Assembly (NCBI RefSeq): GCF_042186555.1
Contig: NC_133326.1
Coordinates: 593,991,790-594,055,789, forward strand
Direction of reading: 5' to 3'
DNA: 64,000 nucleotides
Source: Aquarana catesbeiana
Lineage: Eukaryota; Chordata; Amphibia; Anura; Ranidae
Below the pieces are notes generated by a model. It was not told the origin of the DNA. It ran no database searches and saw only the letters and a list, made by a program, of their open reading frames with translations. A program made the translations under genes and the position numbers. This document shows, in pieces, positions 47,101-57,100 of this stretch. Position 1 is the stretch's first letter. The number at the start of each line of letters is the position of its first letter.

Positions 47101-49480
47101 CACCAAGACATCAGGCTGGAAAGCAGGCACCGAGACATCAGACTGGAAGGCAGGCACAAAGACATCAGACTGGAAAGCGGGCACATCAGACCAGAAGGTA
47201 GGCACCAAGACATCAGGCTGGAAGGCAGGCACCGAGACATCAGTCTGGAAGACAGGCACCGAAACATCAGGCTGAAGGGCAGGCATCGAGACATTGGTCT
47301 GGAAGGCAGGCACTGAGACAACAGGCTGGAAGGCAGGCACCAGGACATCAGACTGGAAAGCGGGCACATCAGACTGGAAAGCGGGCACATCAGACTGGAA
47401 GGCGGGCACATCTGACAGGAAGGCAGGTACATCGGACAGGAAGGCAGGCACATCAGACTGAAAGGCAGGCACCAGGACATCAGACTGGAAGGCAGACACA
47501 TTAGACTGGAAAGCAAACATTAGGACATCAGACTGGAAGGCGGGCACATCAGACTGGAAAACAGCGACATCAGGCTGGAAGCCAGGCATCAGACTGGAGG
47601 GCAGGCATTGAGACATCAGGCTGGAAGGCAGGCACCGAGACAACAGGCTGGATGGCAGGCACCGGGACATCAGACTGGAAAGCGGGCACGTCAGACTGGA
47701 AAGTGGGCACCAGGATATCAGACTGGAAGGGGGGCACATCAGACTGGAAAGCGGTGACATCAGGCTGGAAGCCAGGCATCAAACTAGAGGGCAGGCATCA
47801 GACTGTAAGGCAGGCGCATCCGACAGGAAGGCAGGCACATCAGACAGGAAGGCAAGCACATCAGACTGAAAGGCAGGCACCAGGACATCAGACTGGAAGG
47901 CAGGCACATTAGACTGGAAGGCAGGCACATTAGACTGGAAGGCAGGCACCAGGACATCAGACTGGAAGGCAGGCACATCAGACTGGAAAACGCTGGAAGC
48001 CAGGCAACAGACTGGAGGGCAGGCATTGAGACATCAGGCTGGAAGGCAGGCAACGAGACAACAGGCTGGATGGCAGGCACCAAGACATCAGACTGGAAAG
48101 CGGGCACGTCAGACTGGAAAGTGGGCACATCAGACTGGAAGGCAGGCACATCAGACTGGAAGGCAGGCACATCAGACAGGAAGGCAGGCACATCAGACTG
48201 AAAGGCAGGCACCAGGACATCAGACTGGAAGGCAGGCACATCAGACTGGAAGGCAGGCATATCAGACTGGAAGGCAGGCACATCAGACTGGGAGGCAGGC
48301 ACCAGGACATCAGACTGGAAGACAGGCACATCAGACTGGAAGACAGGCACGTCAGACTGGAAGGCAGTCACATCAGACTGGAAGACAGGCACCAGGACAC
48401 CAGACTGGAAGGCAGGCATCAGGGCATCAGACTGGAAGGCAGGCACATCAGACTGGAAGGCAGGCACATCAGACTGGAAGGCAGGCACATCAAACTGGGA
48501 GGCAGGCACCAGGACATCAGACTGGAAGATAGGCACCAGGACACCAGACTGGAAGGCAGGCATCGGGGCATCAGACTGGAAGGCAGGCACATCAGACTGG
48601 AAGGCAGGCACATCAGAATGGAAGGCAGGCCCAAGGACATCAGACTGTAAGGCGGGCACATCAGACTGGAAGGCAGGCACATTAGACTGGGAGGCAGGTA
48701 CTAGGACATCAGACTGGAAGACAGGCATCAGGACATCAGACTGAAAGGCAGGCACCAGGACATCAGACCGGAAGGCAGGCACATCAGACTGGAAGACAGG
48801 CACATCAGACTGGAAGGTAGTCACATCAGACTGGAAGGCAGGCACCAGGACATCAGACTGGAAGGCAGGCATATCAGACTGGAAGGCAGGCACATCAGAC
48901 TGGAAGGCAGGCACGTCGGACTGGAAGGCAGGCACGTCAGACTAGGAGGCAGGCACCAGGACATCAGACTGGAAGACAGGCATCAGGACACCAGACTGGA
49001 AGGCAGGCATCGGGACATCAGACTGGAAGGCAGGCACATCAGACTGGAAGGCAGGCACATCAGACTGGAAGGCAGGCACCAGGACATCAGACTGGAAGGC
49101 GGGCACATTAGACTGGAAGGCAGGCACTAGAAAATCAGACTGGAAGACAGGCATCAGGACATCAGACTGAAAGGCAGGCACCAGGACATCAGACTGGAAG
49201 GCAGGCACATCAGACTGGAAGACAGGCACGTCAGACTGGGAGGCAAGCACGTCAGACTGGAAGGCAGGCACATCAGACTGGAAGGCAGGCACCAGGACAT
49301 CAGACTGGAAGGCAGGCACATCAGACTGGAAGGCAGGCACCAGGACATCAGACTGGAAGACAGGCACCAGGACACCAGACTGGAAGGCAGGCATCGGAGC
49401 ATCAGACTGGAAGGCAGGCACATCAGACTGGAAGGCAGGCACCAGGACATCAGACTGGAAGGCGAGCACATCAGACTGGA
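44125..49480. repeat. 5.3-kb minisatellite of 21/27-bp units with ~1.17-kb higher-order repeats
   Basis: Basic units ACATCAGACTGGAAGGCAGGC (21 bases) and the same with ACCAGG inserted (27 bases). Near-identical blocks recur at 45229, 46386 and 47570, that is 1157 and 1184 bases apart; the 27-base difference is one unit. The right part (48.1-49.48 kb) is more homogeneous. Both unit lengths are multiples of three, so several frames stay open for over 300 codons on the - strand; they have no homology or start context. The motif resembles the CAGCAGACTGGATGG repeats of the solo LTR at 38300, hinting at an origin in LTR/5' UTR repeats. Confidence 0.95.
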
Positions 49481-49489
49481 AGAAATGGA

Positions 49490-50340
49490 AATTTGATCCT
49501 CTTATGGGACTTTAAAGGGGACACCTACTCATTTCTCAAGCTTGAGAAAGGAATGCGGCCATTCGTCCACCAATGGCTAGCTTATTCTGAAACGCGTCGC
49601 ACATTTATGACGTCATCACCGGGCGCCACGCTTTGTTTGTTCCCCAAGCCTCGTTTTGGACTCTCTGCTCGGCCGGCCGTGTTCAATCCTAGAGGCTTGT
49701 ACCATCTAACACTAGAGCAGCAGCACGGCTGAACGGGCGCTTTGGCGTCCCACATACCTCTCTCTCCCCCCATCTGGAACCCTCATCCTTGCATCTGGGA
49801 TACCATCTGGCTCCTAATACAGGATTTGCGTTGGTCTGTCTACTGAAAGAGTCTGCACCTGGCTGCACCAGCTAATCTCCTCTGGATCTGGCATGCCCTG
49901 CAGGAACCGCTGTGACCTGTAGTTCCACCGCATCTCTTCAGCCCAGCCAACTGACCAGAATGCAACTCTTCCAACTTTTATGTGAGTGGCTATTGCTATT
50001 TTAATAAAATGTTTTTATGATATACTCAGAGGCGCCCCTCTCCTTGTTCTTATTTTAGCTTGCTGGACCCTGCTTTTGGCTCCTTTGGTGGCTGCCCTGA
50101 CTGACCCCTTATATATACTCTTAGCATATATGCATGAACACACACATGCATTTCTTCGACTAATTCTAGTGTTTGGACTAATCGGTTTCATATTTAAGGT
50201 AACTGTGCTTTTGCGCCTTTTTACTTGTATTACCCTTGGGTGGAAATATTCACCACTCTCAAACGCCAGCAGAGCATAGTAGCTGATAACATCCAAATTC
50301 ATTTCACCCGAAGTAAACAGATCCGAGATGGTTCCTCTGT
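49490..50340 (+). mobile_element. R1-like segment, possible third copy
   Basis: Has CTTGAGAAAG, then CTGAAACGCGTCGC near 49588-49601, TGACGTCATCACC near 49609, and TTTTAATAAAATG near 50000-50012 followed by ATATACTCAGAGGCGCCCCTC. R1 copy 2 read on the - strand has the same order (GAGAACGTCC, ACGAAATGC, TTACGTCACACC, TTTTAATAAATT, GGGAGCCCC). The similarity is patchy, so the relationship is tentative. No protein was recognised. Confidence 0.45.
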
Positions 50341-50375
50341 GCAGCCACTTCTGGTCAGGAATGGCCTTGGTATAC

Positions 50376-51068
50376 TGTCAGGTATCAGGTGTGACCAGAG
50401 CTGTGTGGACAGCAACAGAGGAACAAACGCAGGTAAGGTGAAAATATATAATTTATTAAGATAAGTGAATAAATACAACCACCTCCAATATACTACAATG
50501 TGCAACCAAACAACCACCAACAGAAACCCACAAATAATAGCAGACAAATATATACAAGTAAAGGGGAATACCAGAATCATAAACAGGGCCAGGCCAGGGT
50601 CGACAATGGGGGGTCAGCAGCTGGGGAAAGGAAGACAAACAGGACAAGGAGAGGATGGATGGATCACAGGAGGGACGGGTCAGGTACAAGGCTCAGGGTC
50701 CAGGGTACAGGTAACAAAAAGGAACAGGATCAGGTTCAGGTACGGGTACGGGTACAGGTACAGGTACAGATGCAGAGCTTCACAGGTTCAGGGCGCAAGG
50801 AAGATACCAAGGCAAGGCATCAGTATGTCTGCTGGGTAATTATACACACCTCCTGCAATCACTCAGGTGATGCCTAATTGCAAGAGATGATGTCGGCCCC
50901 ACACTGCCAGGAACCACCCGCTGGTGGACGTCAGTACTGCGGCCCAAGAATCACATAATACCACCAACAGGGGAAGTTCCCGACTGCCAAGAGACACCTG
51001 CTGGTGGACCACAGTACTGCATGCCAAATGTCAGACAGTATCATCAGCAGGTGGAACCTTTCCTGACA
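50376..51068 (-). repeat. LTR-X, 5' LTR
   Basis: Begins TGTCAGGTATCAGG and ends CCTTTCCTGACA; near-identical to 42174-42864, with scattered substitutions and a few short indels. The sequence just inside it does not look like a normal tRNA primer site, which fits replacement of the interior. Confidence 0.92.
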
Positions 51069-51974
51069 CTATCCCTCCTACTAAGGGCTCTCTCATCCAC
51101 AGAGAAACGCGTGAAGTCCAAGTGCATGGGTTCATCTTTACTGACCGATTCGGTACCAGGAGGCATGGGAGGTGAGGGAGGCACGGGTGGGACTGCAAAG
51201 CTCGGAGGCAAACGTACCGGAAGCTTCTGCAAGCGTTCCTTAAAAGAGAGTCTTTCTCTGAGTCTGGAGTCAATGAGGATGGCAAACGTGATCAACTACT
51301 CCAGCTCAGTGGGTATATCTCGGGCTGCTATCTCATCCATTATGGAATCCGAGAGACCATGAGAAAAAGCAGCCACGAGGGCCTCATTGTTCCAAGCAAC
51401 CTCTGCTGCCAGAGTATGGAATTCAATGGTGTGGTCGGCAACAGTTCTCGTACTCTGTTTGATGGACATGAGGCACTTAGCAGCAGAAGCGGAACGTGCG
51501 GGAATGTCAAATACCCTTTTAAAGGAGGCCACAAACTCAGGGTAACTCAAGACAACAGGTTTTTGCGTCTCTCATAGAGGGTTTGCCCAAGCCAAGGCTC
51601 TCTCAGAAAGCAAAGATATCACAAAACCTACTTTGCTTCTGTTCGTGAGAAACACCTGGGGCAGCATCTCAAAGTCTATCTCAACCTGGTTGAGAAACCC
51701 TCTGCATTGAACTGGATCGCCCCCAAATCGCTGGGGAAGCGGAGCAGAACCAGACATACCTCTTATAGAGGTAATACTCGAGGCAGGTACCTGCACAAAG
51801 ACTGGCTCAGACTCAGGTTGAACCGGAGCAGCCACAGTGGGAGATTCCAGGTGATCCATGTGACTCAGGAGCGTTTGTAACGCCATGGCAAACTGATCCA
51901 TGCGGTGATCTTGCTCATTCAATGTGGAAAAAATATTACCAACAAGTGGATTGACTGTATCTTCCGAATTCATG
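51069..51974 (-). pseudogene. Gypsy-1 gag
   Basis: Gag of a chromodomain Ty3/gypsy element. The - strand starts at ATG 51971-51973 (MNSEDTVNPLVGN). It runs through a Pro/Val-rich linker and APLPQRFGGDPVQCRGFLNQ near 51700-51750, then FLTNRSKVGFVISLLSERAL near 51600-51660, and after a frame change near 51570 SYPEFVASFKRVFD near 51505-51550. It ends with a Pro-rich stretch and EPMHLDFTRFSVDERALSRRD just before LTR-X. The knuckle CLYCGQAGHF, which should follow, is found 8.9 kb away at 42165. One more frame change lies near 51290. Confidence 0.85.
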
Positions 51975-53057
51975 AAAGAAAATTAATAAAGTGATTTCGC
52001 GCAAATACTAAAAATAAATGGTATCAAATTAATACATTTGAATAATTCTGGAGAGCAATTAAATTATTATCGTGAAAATGAACATACGTGATACATTCAG
52101 TGTCTATTTACAATAATAGACTGAAAATACTATAATAGTAATACCCTTGTGTAAAATCACAGTGTTCTTCATACATTGGTGACCGTAATAAATAAATACA
52201 TATGACCTAGTGGAGACATCAATTGTATGGATGAAGTTTAAATCACATTTGTGGCTGTACTCGGTACAGATTAACTTTAAATAGTGAATAAAATGGAGAA
52301 ATAATAATATATAAAGTCCAAGAAATGATGTTAAATGGAAGATTAAACGTTCTATATGTATTAAGTTGAGTGCGGTTGTTGTTCCCAATATTCTTAGTGT
52401 GGTTCCTTTAGTAGTGAGGCTATACTATGCAGTACCACCCAGCGGTGACGGCGGGTACTACATAGTATAGCCAGCGTTGAGGTAAGAGTCCTGTGAGACC
52501 TCACTACTAAAGGTACCACACTAAGAATATTGGGAACAACAACCGCACTCAACTTAATACATATAGAATGTTTAATCTTCCATTTAACATAATTTCTTGG
52601 ACTTTATATATTATTATTTCTCCATTTTATTCACTATTTAAAGTTCATCTGAATTGAGTACAGCCACAAAAGGTGATTTAAACTTCATCCATACAATTGA
52701 TGTCTCCACTAGGTCATATGTATTTATTTATTACGGTCACCAATGTATGAAGAACACTGTGATTTTACACAAGGGTATTACTATTATAGTATTTTCAGTC
52801 TATTATTGTAGATAGACACTGAATGTATCACGTTTGTTCATTTTCACGATAATAATTTACTCTCCAGAATTATTCAAATGTATTAATTTGACACCATTTA
52901 TTATTAGTATTTGCGCAAAATCACTTTATTAATTTTCTTTTTTGATGAGTGATTAGTAGTACACTACAGATTTTGCTGCATTTATATTCACTAATACTGA
53001 TTTATATATCACTTATTTTTATTTATCCTAAGTAGCGCAAAAGCATCCTTTTCACTA
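51975..53057. mobile_element. Fold-back element: ~0.47-kb inverted arms, 14-bp target duplication
   Basis: A 1083-bp insertion at the gag start. The direct repeat CTTCCGAATTCATG flanks it (51961-51974 and 53058-53071). Left arm 51975-52436 and right arm 52453-52943 are inverted copies with few differences, centred near 52445. The inner part, GGCTATACTATG to CATAGTATAGCC, forms a separate nested hairpin, and the right arm carries about 28 extra bases. A one-sided tail of about 114 bp (52944-53057) ends next to the duplication. No protein. The class is unknown; the one-sided tail and 14-bp duplication fit a retroposon better than a simple DNA fold-back. Confidence 0.85.
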
Positions 53058-53083
53058 CTTCCGAATTCATGGCCTTCGCCTAC

Positions 53084-54334
53084 TGTCAGAAACCATGAAA
53101 TCAGACCGAGACAGAAGTACAGTTAAATCACACTTGTTTAATAATGAAAGTAAATAGGACAAACATAGTCAAAATATAGCCAGAGTTCAGAAACCGGAAT
53201 GGATAGTCAGACAAGCCAAATGTCAGGAAGCCAGAGATGAGCGTAGTAAAACAGCAAGCAGGATCTGGAGCCAGAAGGGATGTCAGCCAAGCAAGTCTTT
53301 TAACATGAATGTAGGAGATTGTATCTGTGATGTTGACTAAGGCAAAGGCAGAGATTCTGTCAGGGAAGACGTCTGCAAAGTACTACTGTTGTTTCCAGGC
53401 ACATACCTGTGCGCAGGCACCAACCAAGAATGTCCAGAATGACTGTGGGTGCTTCTGCTGATGCGCGTGCACGAACGGGACCGCGCTTTGGCACGCGTGC
53501 GCGCGCACCTGTTACCAGAACTGGAGCCAGTTGGTCTATTTAAACGGAGCTTCAACACTGGCTGGTTGCTGCTTGGTCTACAGCGTTACCTGAATCCTGA
53601 TTCCTGTCTGTTTGACTTCTGCTACCGATCCGGCTTGTTCCCTACTACCGCTGCCTGCTTCCTGCCCTGACCCCTTGGCTTTCCACGGACTATTCTCTGT
53701 CTCCAGTTCCTGTTACCTAGCACCTGTTGCCGAACCTGCTTGTGATCCGACTACGCCTCTGCCTGCTGTCTATACCTGATTTGCCTGTCTGTTGCCAAGA
53801 CCTGCCTGTGACCCGACTACGCTTCTGCCTGCCACTTCTGCCTGATCTGCCTGTCTGCTGCCTACCTGATTTGTCTGACCCTGATTTGTCTGACCCTGCT
53901 TCTGGCTGTCCAGCCTGCTTCGAGCTCCTGCGTCCAGTGGTGCATCTCTACCCATTTGCTGCCAAGTCTGCCAGCCATCTGCCACCTCTCCTGCCTGCTA
54001 CCTGCTGTGTTCCGGCTACCTGCTGCAAGTTCCTGTCTTCTGCTGATACAGACTTCTGGACTGATCCTAGGCACTCTTACCCCACCGTGCTCCTGAGCCT
54101 ACTGTCCCACTATCAGGGGCTATCGAGCCGAAGCTGTACGAGAGGCTTTCCTGTACACATCAGGCTCACCCACCAGGTACGTGACAGATCCTCTGGGCTG
54201 GATGGCTTAAGTAGGTGGGTCTGACCAGCAGGATATCATCAACAGCTGGGTACCTGTGGAGAGATAGGAGCTGGCAATTAGCCGACAGCTGAGCCACCAG
54301 CTCAGAGAAGGAAGGTCTGAGCCCAGCCCTGACA
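53084..54334 (-). repeat. Gypsy-1 5' LTR, split by a solo LTR
   Basis: Starts TGTCAGAAACC at 53084 and ends CCCTGACA at 54334. The pieces are 53084-53357 and 54187-54334; the middle is a later LTR. A polyadenylation-type signal on the - strand (complement of TTTAATAATG near 53132) fits its orientation. It lies 12 bp upstream of the displaced gag start. Confidence 0.7.
53358..54186 (+). repeat. Solo LTR inserted in the Gypsy-1 5' LTR
   Basis: An 829-bp LTR, TGTCAGGGAAGACG to CAGGTACGTGACA, flanked by GATTC (53353-53357) and GATCC (54187-54191), a 5-bp duplication with one change. A GC-rich region with alternating GCGCG runs at 53460-53510 is followed by TATTTAAACGG near 53539, a likely TATA box. 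Degenerate CTGCCTGTCTGCTGCC repeats follow. It is a diverged relative of the LTR at 38150-38849. Confidence 0.78.
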
Positions 54335-54699
54335 GGTAGGTTAGAATCCCCTTCCTACCCCTGGCTCATTTATACACACCCTTACTTGATGTTTACCCCT
54401 CCTACGTCCCCCGCCCTCTCTTACCCTCTACCCTTCCTGCCCCAGCCTCCCTCTTTCCTGAGTAGTATCTCTTTCTCTCTTCCTTACTCTCCCTTCCCCC
54501 TACATACCTTACTTCCTCGGTCTCCACCAATGCAAAGCTAACATTGTTGAAAACGGCCCCAATTTTTGCAATAATATACCCCCTGAATCCGCTAGCCCAA
54601 ACTCTCTGAGGACATTTCTGACAAGCTTCTAATCTAGACAAATAATCAAGTCCATGTTTATAAAACACTATGACTTCTACATGCCCCGCTACCAATTTC
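54335..54699. other. Pyrimidine-rich non-coding stretch
   Basis: C/T-rich sequence between Gypsy-1 and L1-D, possibly the 5' flank or inter-ORF region of L1-D. No gene was seen. Confidence 0.45.
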
Positions 54700-55440
54700 T
54701 CCACGCTTAGTCTCCCTGAATGTGAAAGGTCTGAATATCCCTGAAAAACGCAGTCAAGTCCTTGACAGGATGCACAAGCTCAAAGCTGATGTAGTGTTTC
54801 TACAAGAGACCCATTTCTGAACCAACAATGTCCCCAAACTCACAAATCTCATCTTCCCCACATGCTACCACACAACCAATTTACTTGCAAAAACCAATAT
54901 CGATCTCTAAAATTCTTAATTGGAAATTAATTGACTCAATTATAGATACAGAAGGCAGATACATTGTTCTTAAGGTTCAAATACACAGCTGACCAGTTAC
55001 CTTTGCTAACATCTATAGCCCTAACTCCATCCAAGTCACTTTCTTCAGATCAGTCGCACAAATTCTAACAGACTTTCAAACAGGACTAACCATCCTTGGA
55101 GGTGATTTTAATGTTGCAATCTACCCAATACTAGATACCTCTTCTGGTACCGCCTCACTCCCATACAAGTCCCTACGCCAAATCAAAATACAGCTTCAAG
55201 ACCTCATTTTACATGACACCTGGCGTACATTACACCCCAATAGTAAAGACTATACCTTCTTTTCTGCTCCACTTAACAGATATTCTAGATTGGACTACCT
55301 GTTTGTATCCCAAAAGGACCTCCCCTTGTTAACCAATGCAAGTATAGAACCAATGCTTCTTTCGGATCATCACCCAATATCTATGACCCTGACTTGACCA
55401 GACAAAAACACTTTTAACAAAATTTGGCATCTAGACTCAT
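54700..55440 (+). pseudogene. L1-D ORF2, endonuclease domain
   Basis: Apurinic-type endonuclease of L1 ORF2. SLNVKGLNIPEKRSQVL near 54711-54760 and VVFLQETHF near 54794-54818 carry the Asn and Glu. Then VTFANIYSPNSIQVTFF near 54988-55038, ILGGDFNVAIYP near 55094-55130, YTFFSAPLNRYSRLDYLF near 55250-55305, and LLSDHHPISMTL near 55360-55393 with the Asp-His pair. In-frame stops follow QETHF and at two or more later places. No start codon was chosen, because the N terminus is not clear. Confidence 0.83.
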
Positions 55441-55495
55441 CCTTACTGACACCAGAACCCGATGTTAATCAGATTCACAATTTTTCTCTGTCCAG

Positions 55496-55850
55496 GGAAT
55501 TTTGATAGACAGATCACCTGTCCCAGGATTGGACGGGTGATCTGTCTATCAAAGTGCCCGGACAAAGAGGAGGGGCTGTATGACGGTGCGCAGCGGGGAA
55601 CACGCAGCTATTAATATGAAAGCTGTTATGTTCCCCTGCGCTCTGATAAACCAGGCAGCGGCGGCTCTCCTCTCTCTCCCCCTATGATCGCTGGGAGAAC
55701 GGCTCCCATACAACCCAGGCTTCCGGGGTTGCTCGCCCCCCCCCCCCCCCGGGTCCCAGGCAGCCCACACTCGCCAGCCCTCAAAAGCCACTCGCAAAAT
55801 GCGAGCAGGCGAGTGGACTTTTTAAGGGCTGACTTACTCCATTTGAAAAC
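55496..55850. mobile_element. MITE-like insertion in L1-D
   Basis: Sequence foreign to L1 between its endonuclease and C-terminal parts. It begins with a hairpin: TTGATAGACAGATCACC (55502-55518) and GGTGATCTGTCTATCAA (55538-55554) around a short loop. It contains a run of 17 C near 55737-55753 and ends near AGGCGAGTGGACTTTTTAAG. The boundaries and class are uncertain. Confidence 0.6.
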
Positions 55851-55869
55851 GTATGCTCCCAATCTGACC

Positions 55870-56335
55870 CCCAACAGCATGTAATCTCTAATATTCACAA
55901 CATGCTTTTTGCAGACACGCCCCCTAACTCCGGGAAAGCATGTCCAAGCTGGGAAAGAGATCTACAATTAGTGCTGACAGAAGAACAATGGGAATTAATA
56001 TTTGCAATCTCACACAAAGGCTCACTCAATATCTCGATCAAGAAAATAACTACAAAACCCTGAACCTATTGTATCACACTCCGGTACTACTCAGTAAATA
56101 TGATCTGAACACTCCTAATAAATGCTGGAGATACCGCAGGGAATCGGACACTTTATTACTTATACCCCTTCTACAAAACTAGTCCATGAACTAAAAACGC
56201 AAATCTCCACATATGCCCTGGAACATACCCCAGCTCAGTTCTTTCTCCATCACTCCACCATATCGGCTCACGCATACCGCAAATCCCTAGTAGTGCATTT
56301 AATTAACGCTGCCAAGATGTGTATCCCAATACACT
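55870..56335 (+). pseudogene. L1-D ORF2, C-terminal region
   Basis: Reads HNMLFADTPPNSGKACPSWE, then RDLQLVLTEEQWELIFAISH in one frame from about 55898, then YKTLNLLYHTPVLLSKYDLN and CWRYRRESDTLL in another near 56049-56157. The order matches the C-terminal part of L1-C (17490-17700; WEKDLQKELLPEQ, then a Cys motif). Frame changes near 56030 and 56160 show decay. Confidence 0.75.
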
Positions 56336-57100
56336 GGGGTTCATCTCATATTCCAAACATGCTAGAGTGGTTCAACCGCATCAATAGAATTGCAGAAATG
56401 GAAAAATTAATCCACATAGATAGAGATGCTCCAGCTAAATTTTCACACACTTGGGCCTGCTGTATTCACTTCCGAACCACAGATAACTACATAATAGTGA
56501 TGAATCATGCACACAATTATGCCACATGCTAACAGGTTAAATCTAACAGAGCCACAGTATATACAAGCCCTACTTGTCAAATAGACACAAGGCCCCCTGC
56601 CCCTAACCAAGGGACGAGTACGGGGGGACACGTGTCGAGGTCTGTAATCGCAAGCATACCAATAGCATGTTCCCTGCCTCTTCCCCTTCACATATCATAC
56701 TATGTTGTCGCATAGTCAAATTAAGGCTTCTGGTGGAGGCCAAGGAGTCTATTCCCCCGCCCGTCATCTCCCTCCTACCCCTCTGCCCCCCACCCCCTCT
56801 CCCCATTCCCCAATCCCCTCCCCCTCCCCTCCTCTACTCTCACATCCATAAAACACCTTAGCTTTGTCCTCAAGCGTATGTCCTAATATCTAATACCATC
56901 TTGCTGTTCCTGATGGAACACTCCTTCAATGCAAATTTACATCACTTAAATGCATATCCCACTTAACCACATAAACTAGTAACCAATCATAAGAACCCAT
57001 CCCCATTTTCTTCGACAATATAAGATATAAGGGGATCCCTAATATATAAAACATTACCCCTTACAAACTCAGCCACAGAGGAGGTCTCACTTTACTCAAT

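Larger units (their letters stand above)
42174..51068 (-). mobile_element. LTR-X: LTR element filled with CR1 and minisatellite
   Basis: Two LTRs of 691 and 693 bp bound a 7.5-kb interior. Flanks CTCTC (42169-42173) and CTATC (51069-51073) fit a 5-bp duplication with one change. It splits Gypsy-1 between gag and the zinc knuckle. The - strand orientation follows from a purine tract (complement at 42865-42885, C-rich) just before the 3' LTR. No gag or pol of its own remains: the interior is a CR1 LINE, a long minisatellite and an R1-like segment. Confidence 0.82.
38064..54334 (-). mobile_element. Gypsy-1: chromodomain Ty3/gypsy element, multiply interrupted
   Basis: The - strand order is 5' LTR (54334 down to 53084), gag (51974-51069), zinc knuckle, protease, reverse transcriptase, RNase H, integrase and chromodomain (42173-38865), purine-rich tract (38140-38106), then the start of the 3' LTR at 38105. 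The first 36 bases of the two LTRs match (CAGCTCAGAGAGGGAAGG here, CAGCTCAGAGAAGGAAGG at 54299). Four later insertions sit inside: solo LTRs 38150-38849 and 53358-54186, LTR-X 42174-51068 and the fold-back 51975-53057. About 5.5 kb remains of the element itself. Confidence 0.82.
54700..57100 (+). mobile_element. L1-D: fragments of an L1/Tx1 LINE without reverse transcriptase
   Basis: The endonuclease domain (54700-55395) is followed, after a MITE-like insertion, directly by the C-terminal region (55900-56330) and a C-rich 3' UTR (56755-56830). The central ~2 kb with the reverse transcriptase is absent, so a deletion accompanied or preceded the MITE. Many stops are present. Confidence 0.8.

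Noticed and set aside
44111..49469. Several open frames of 200-386 codons on the - strand and 80-180 codons on the + strand
   Set aside because: They lie in 21/27-bp tandem repeats, whose unit lengths are multiples of three. They are perfectly periodic, overlap in several frames and show no domain.
53727..54224. 165-codon open frame on the + strand
   Set aside because: Lies in the degenerate CTGCCTGTCTG repeats of a solo LTR.
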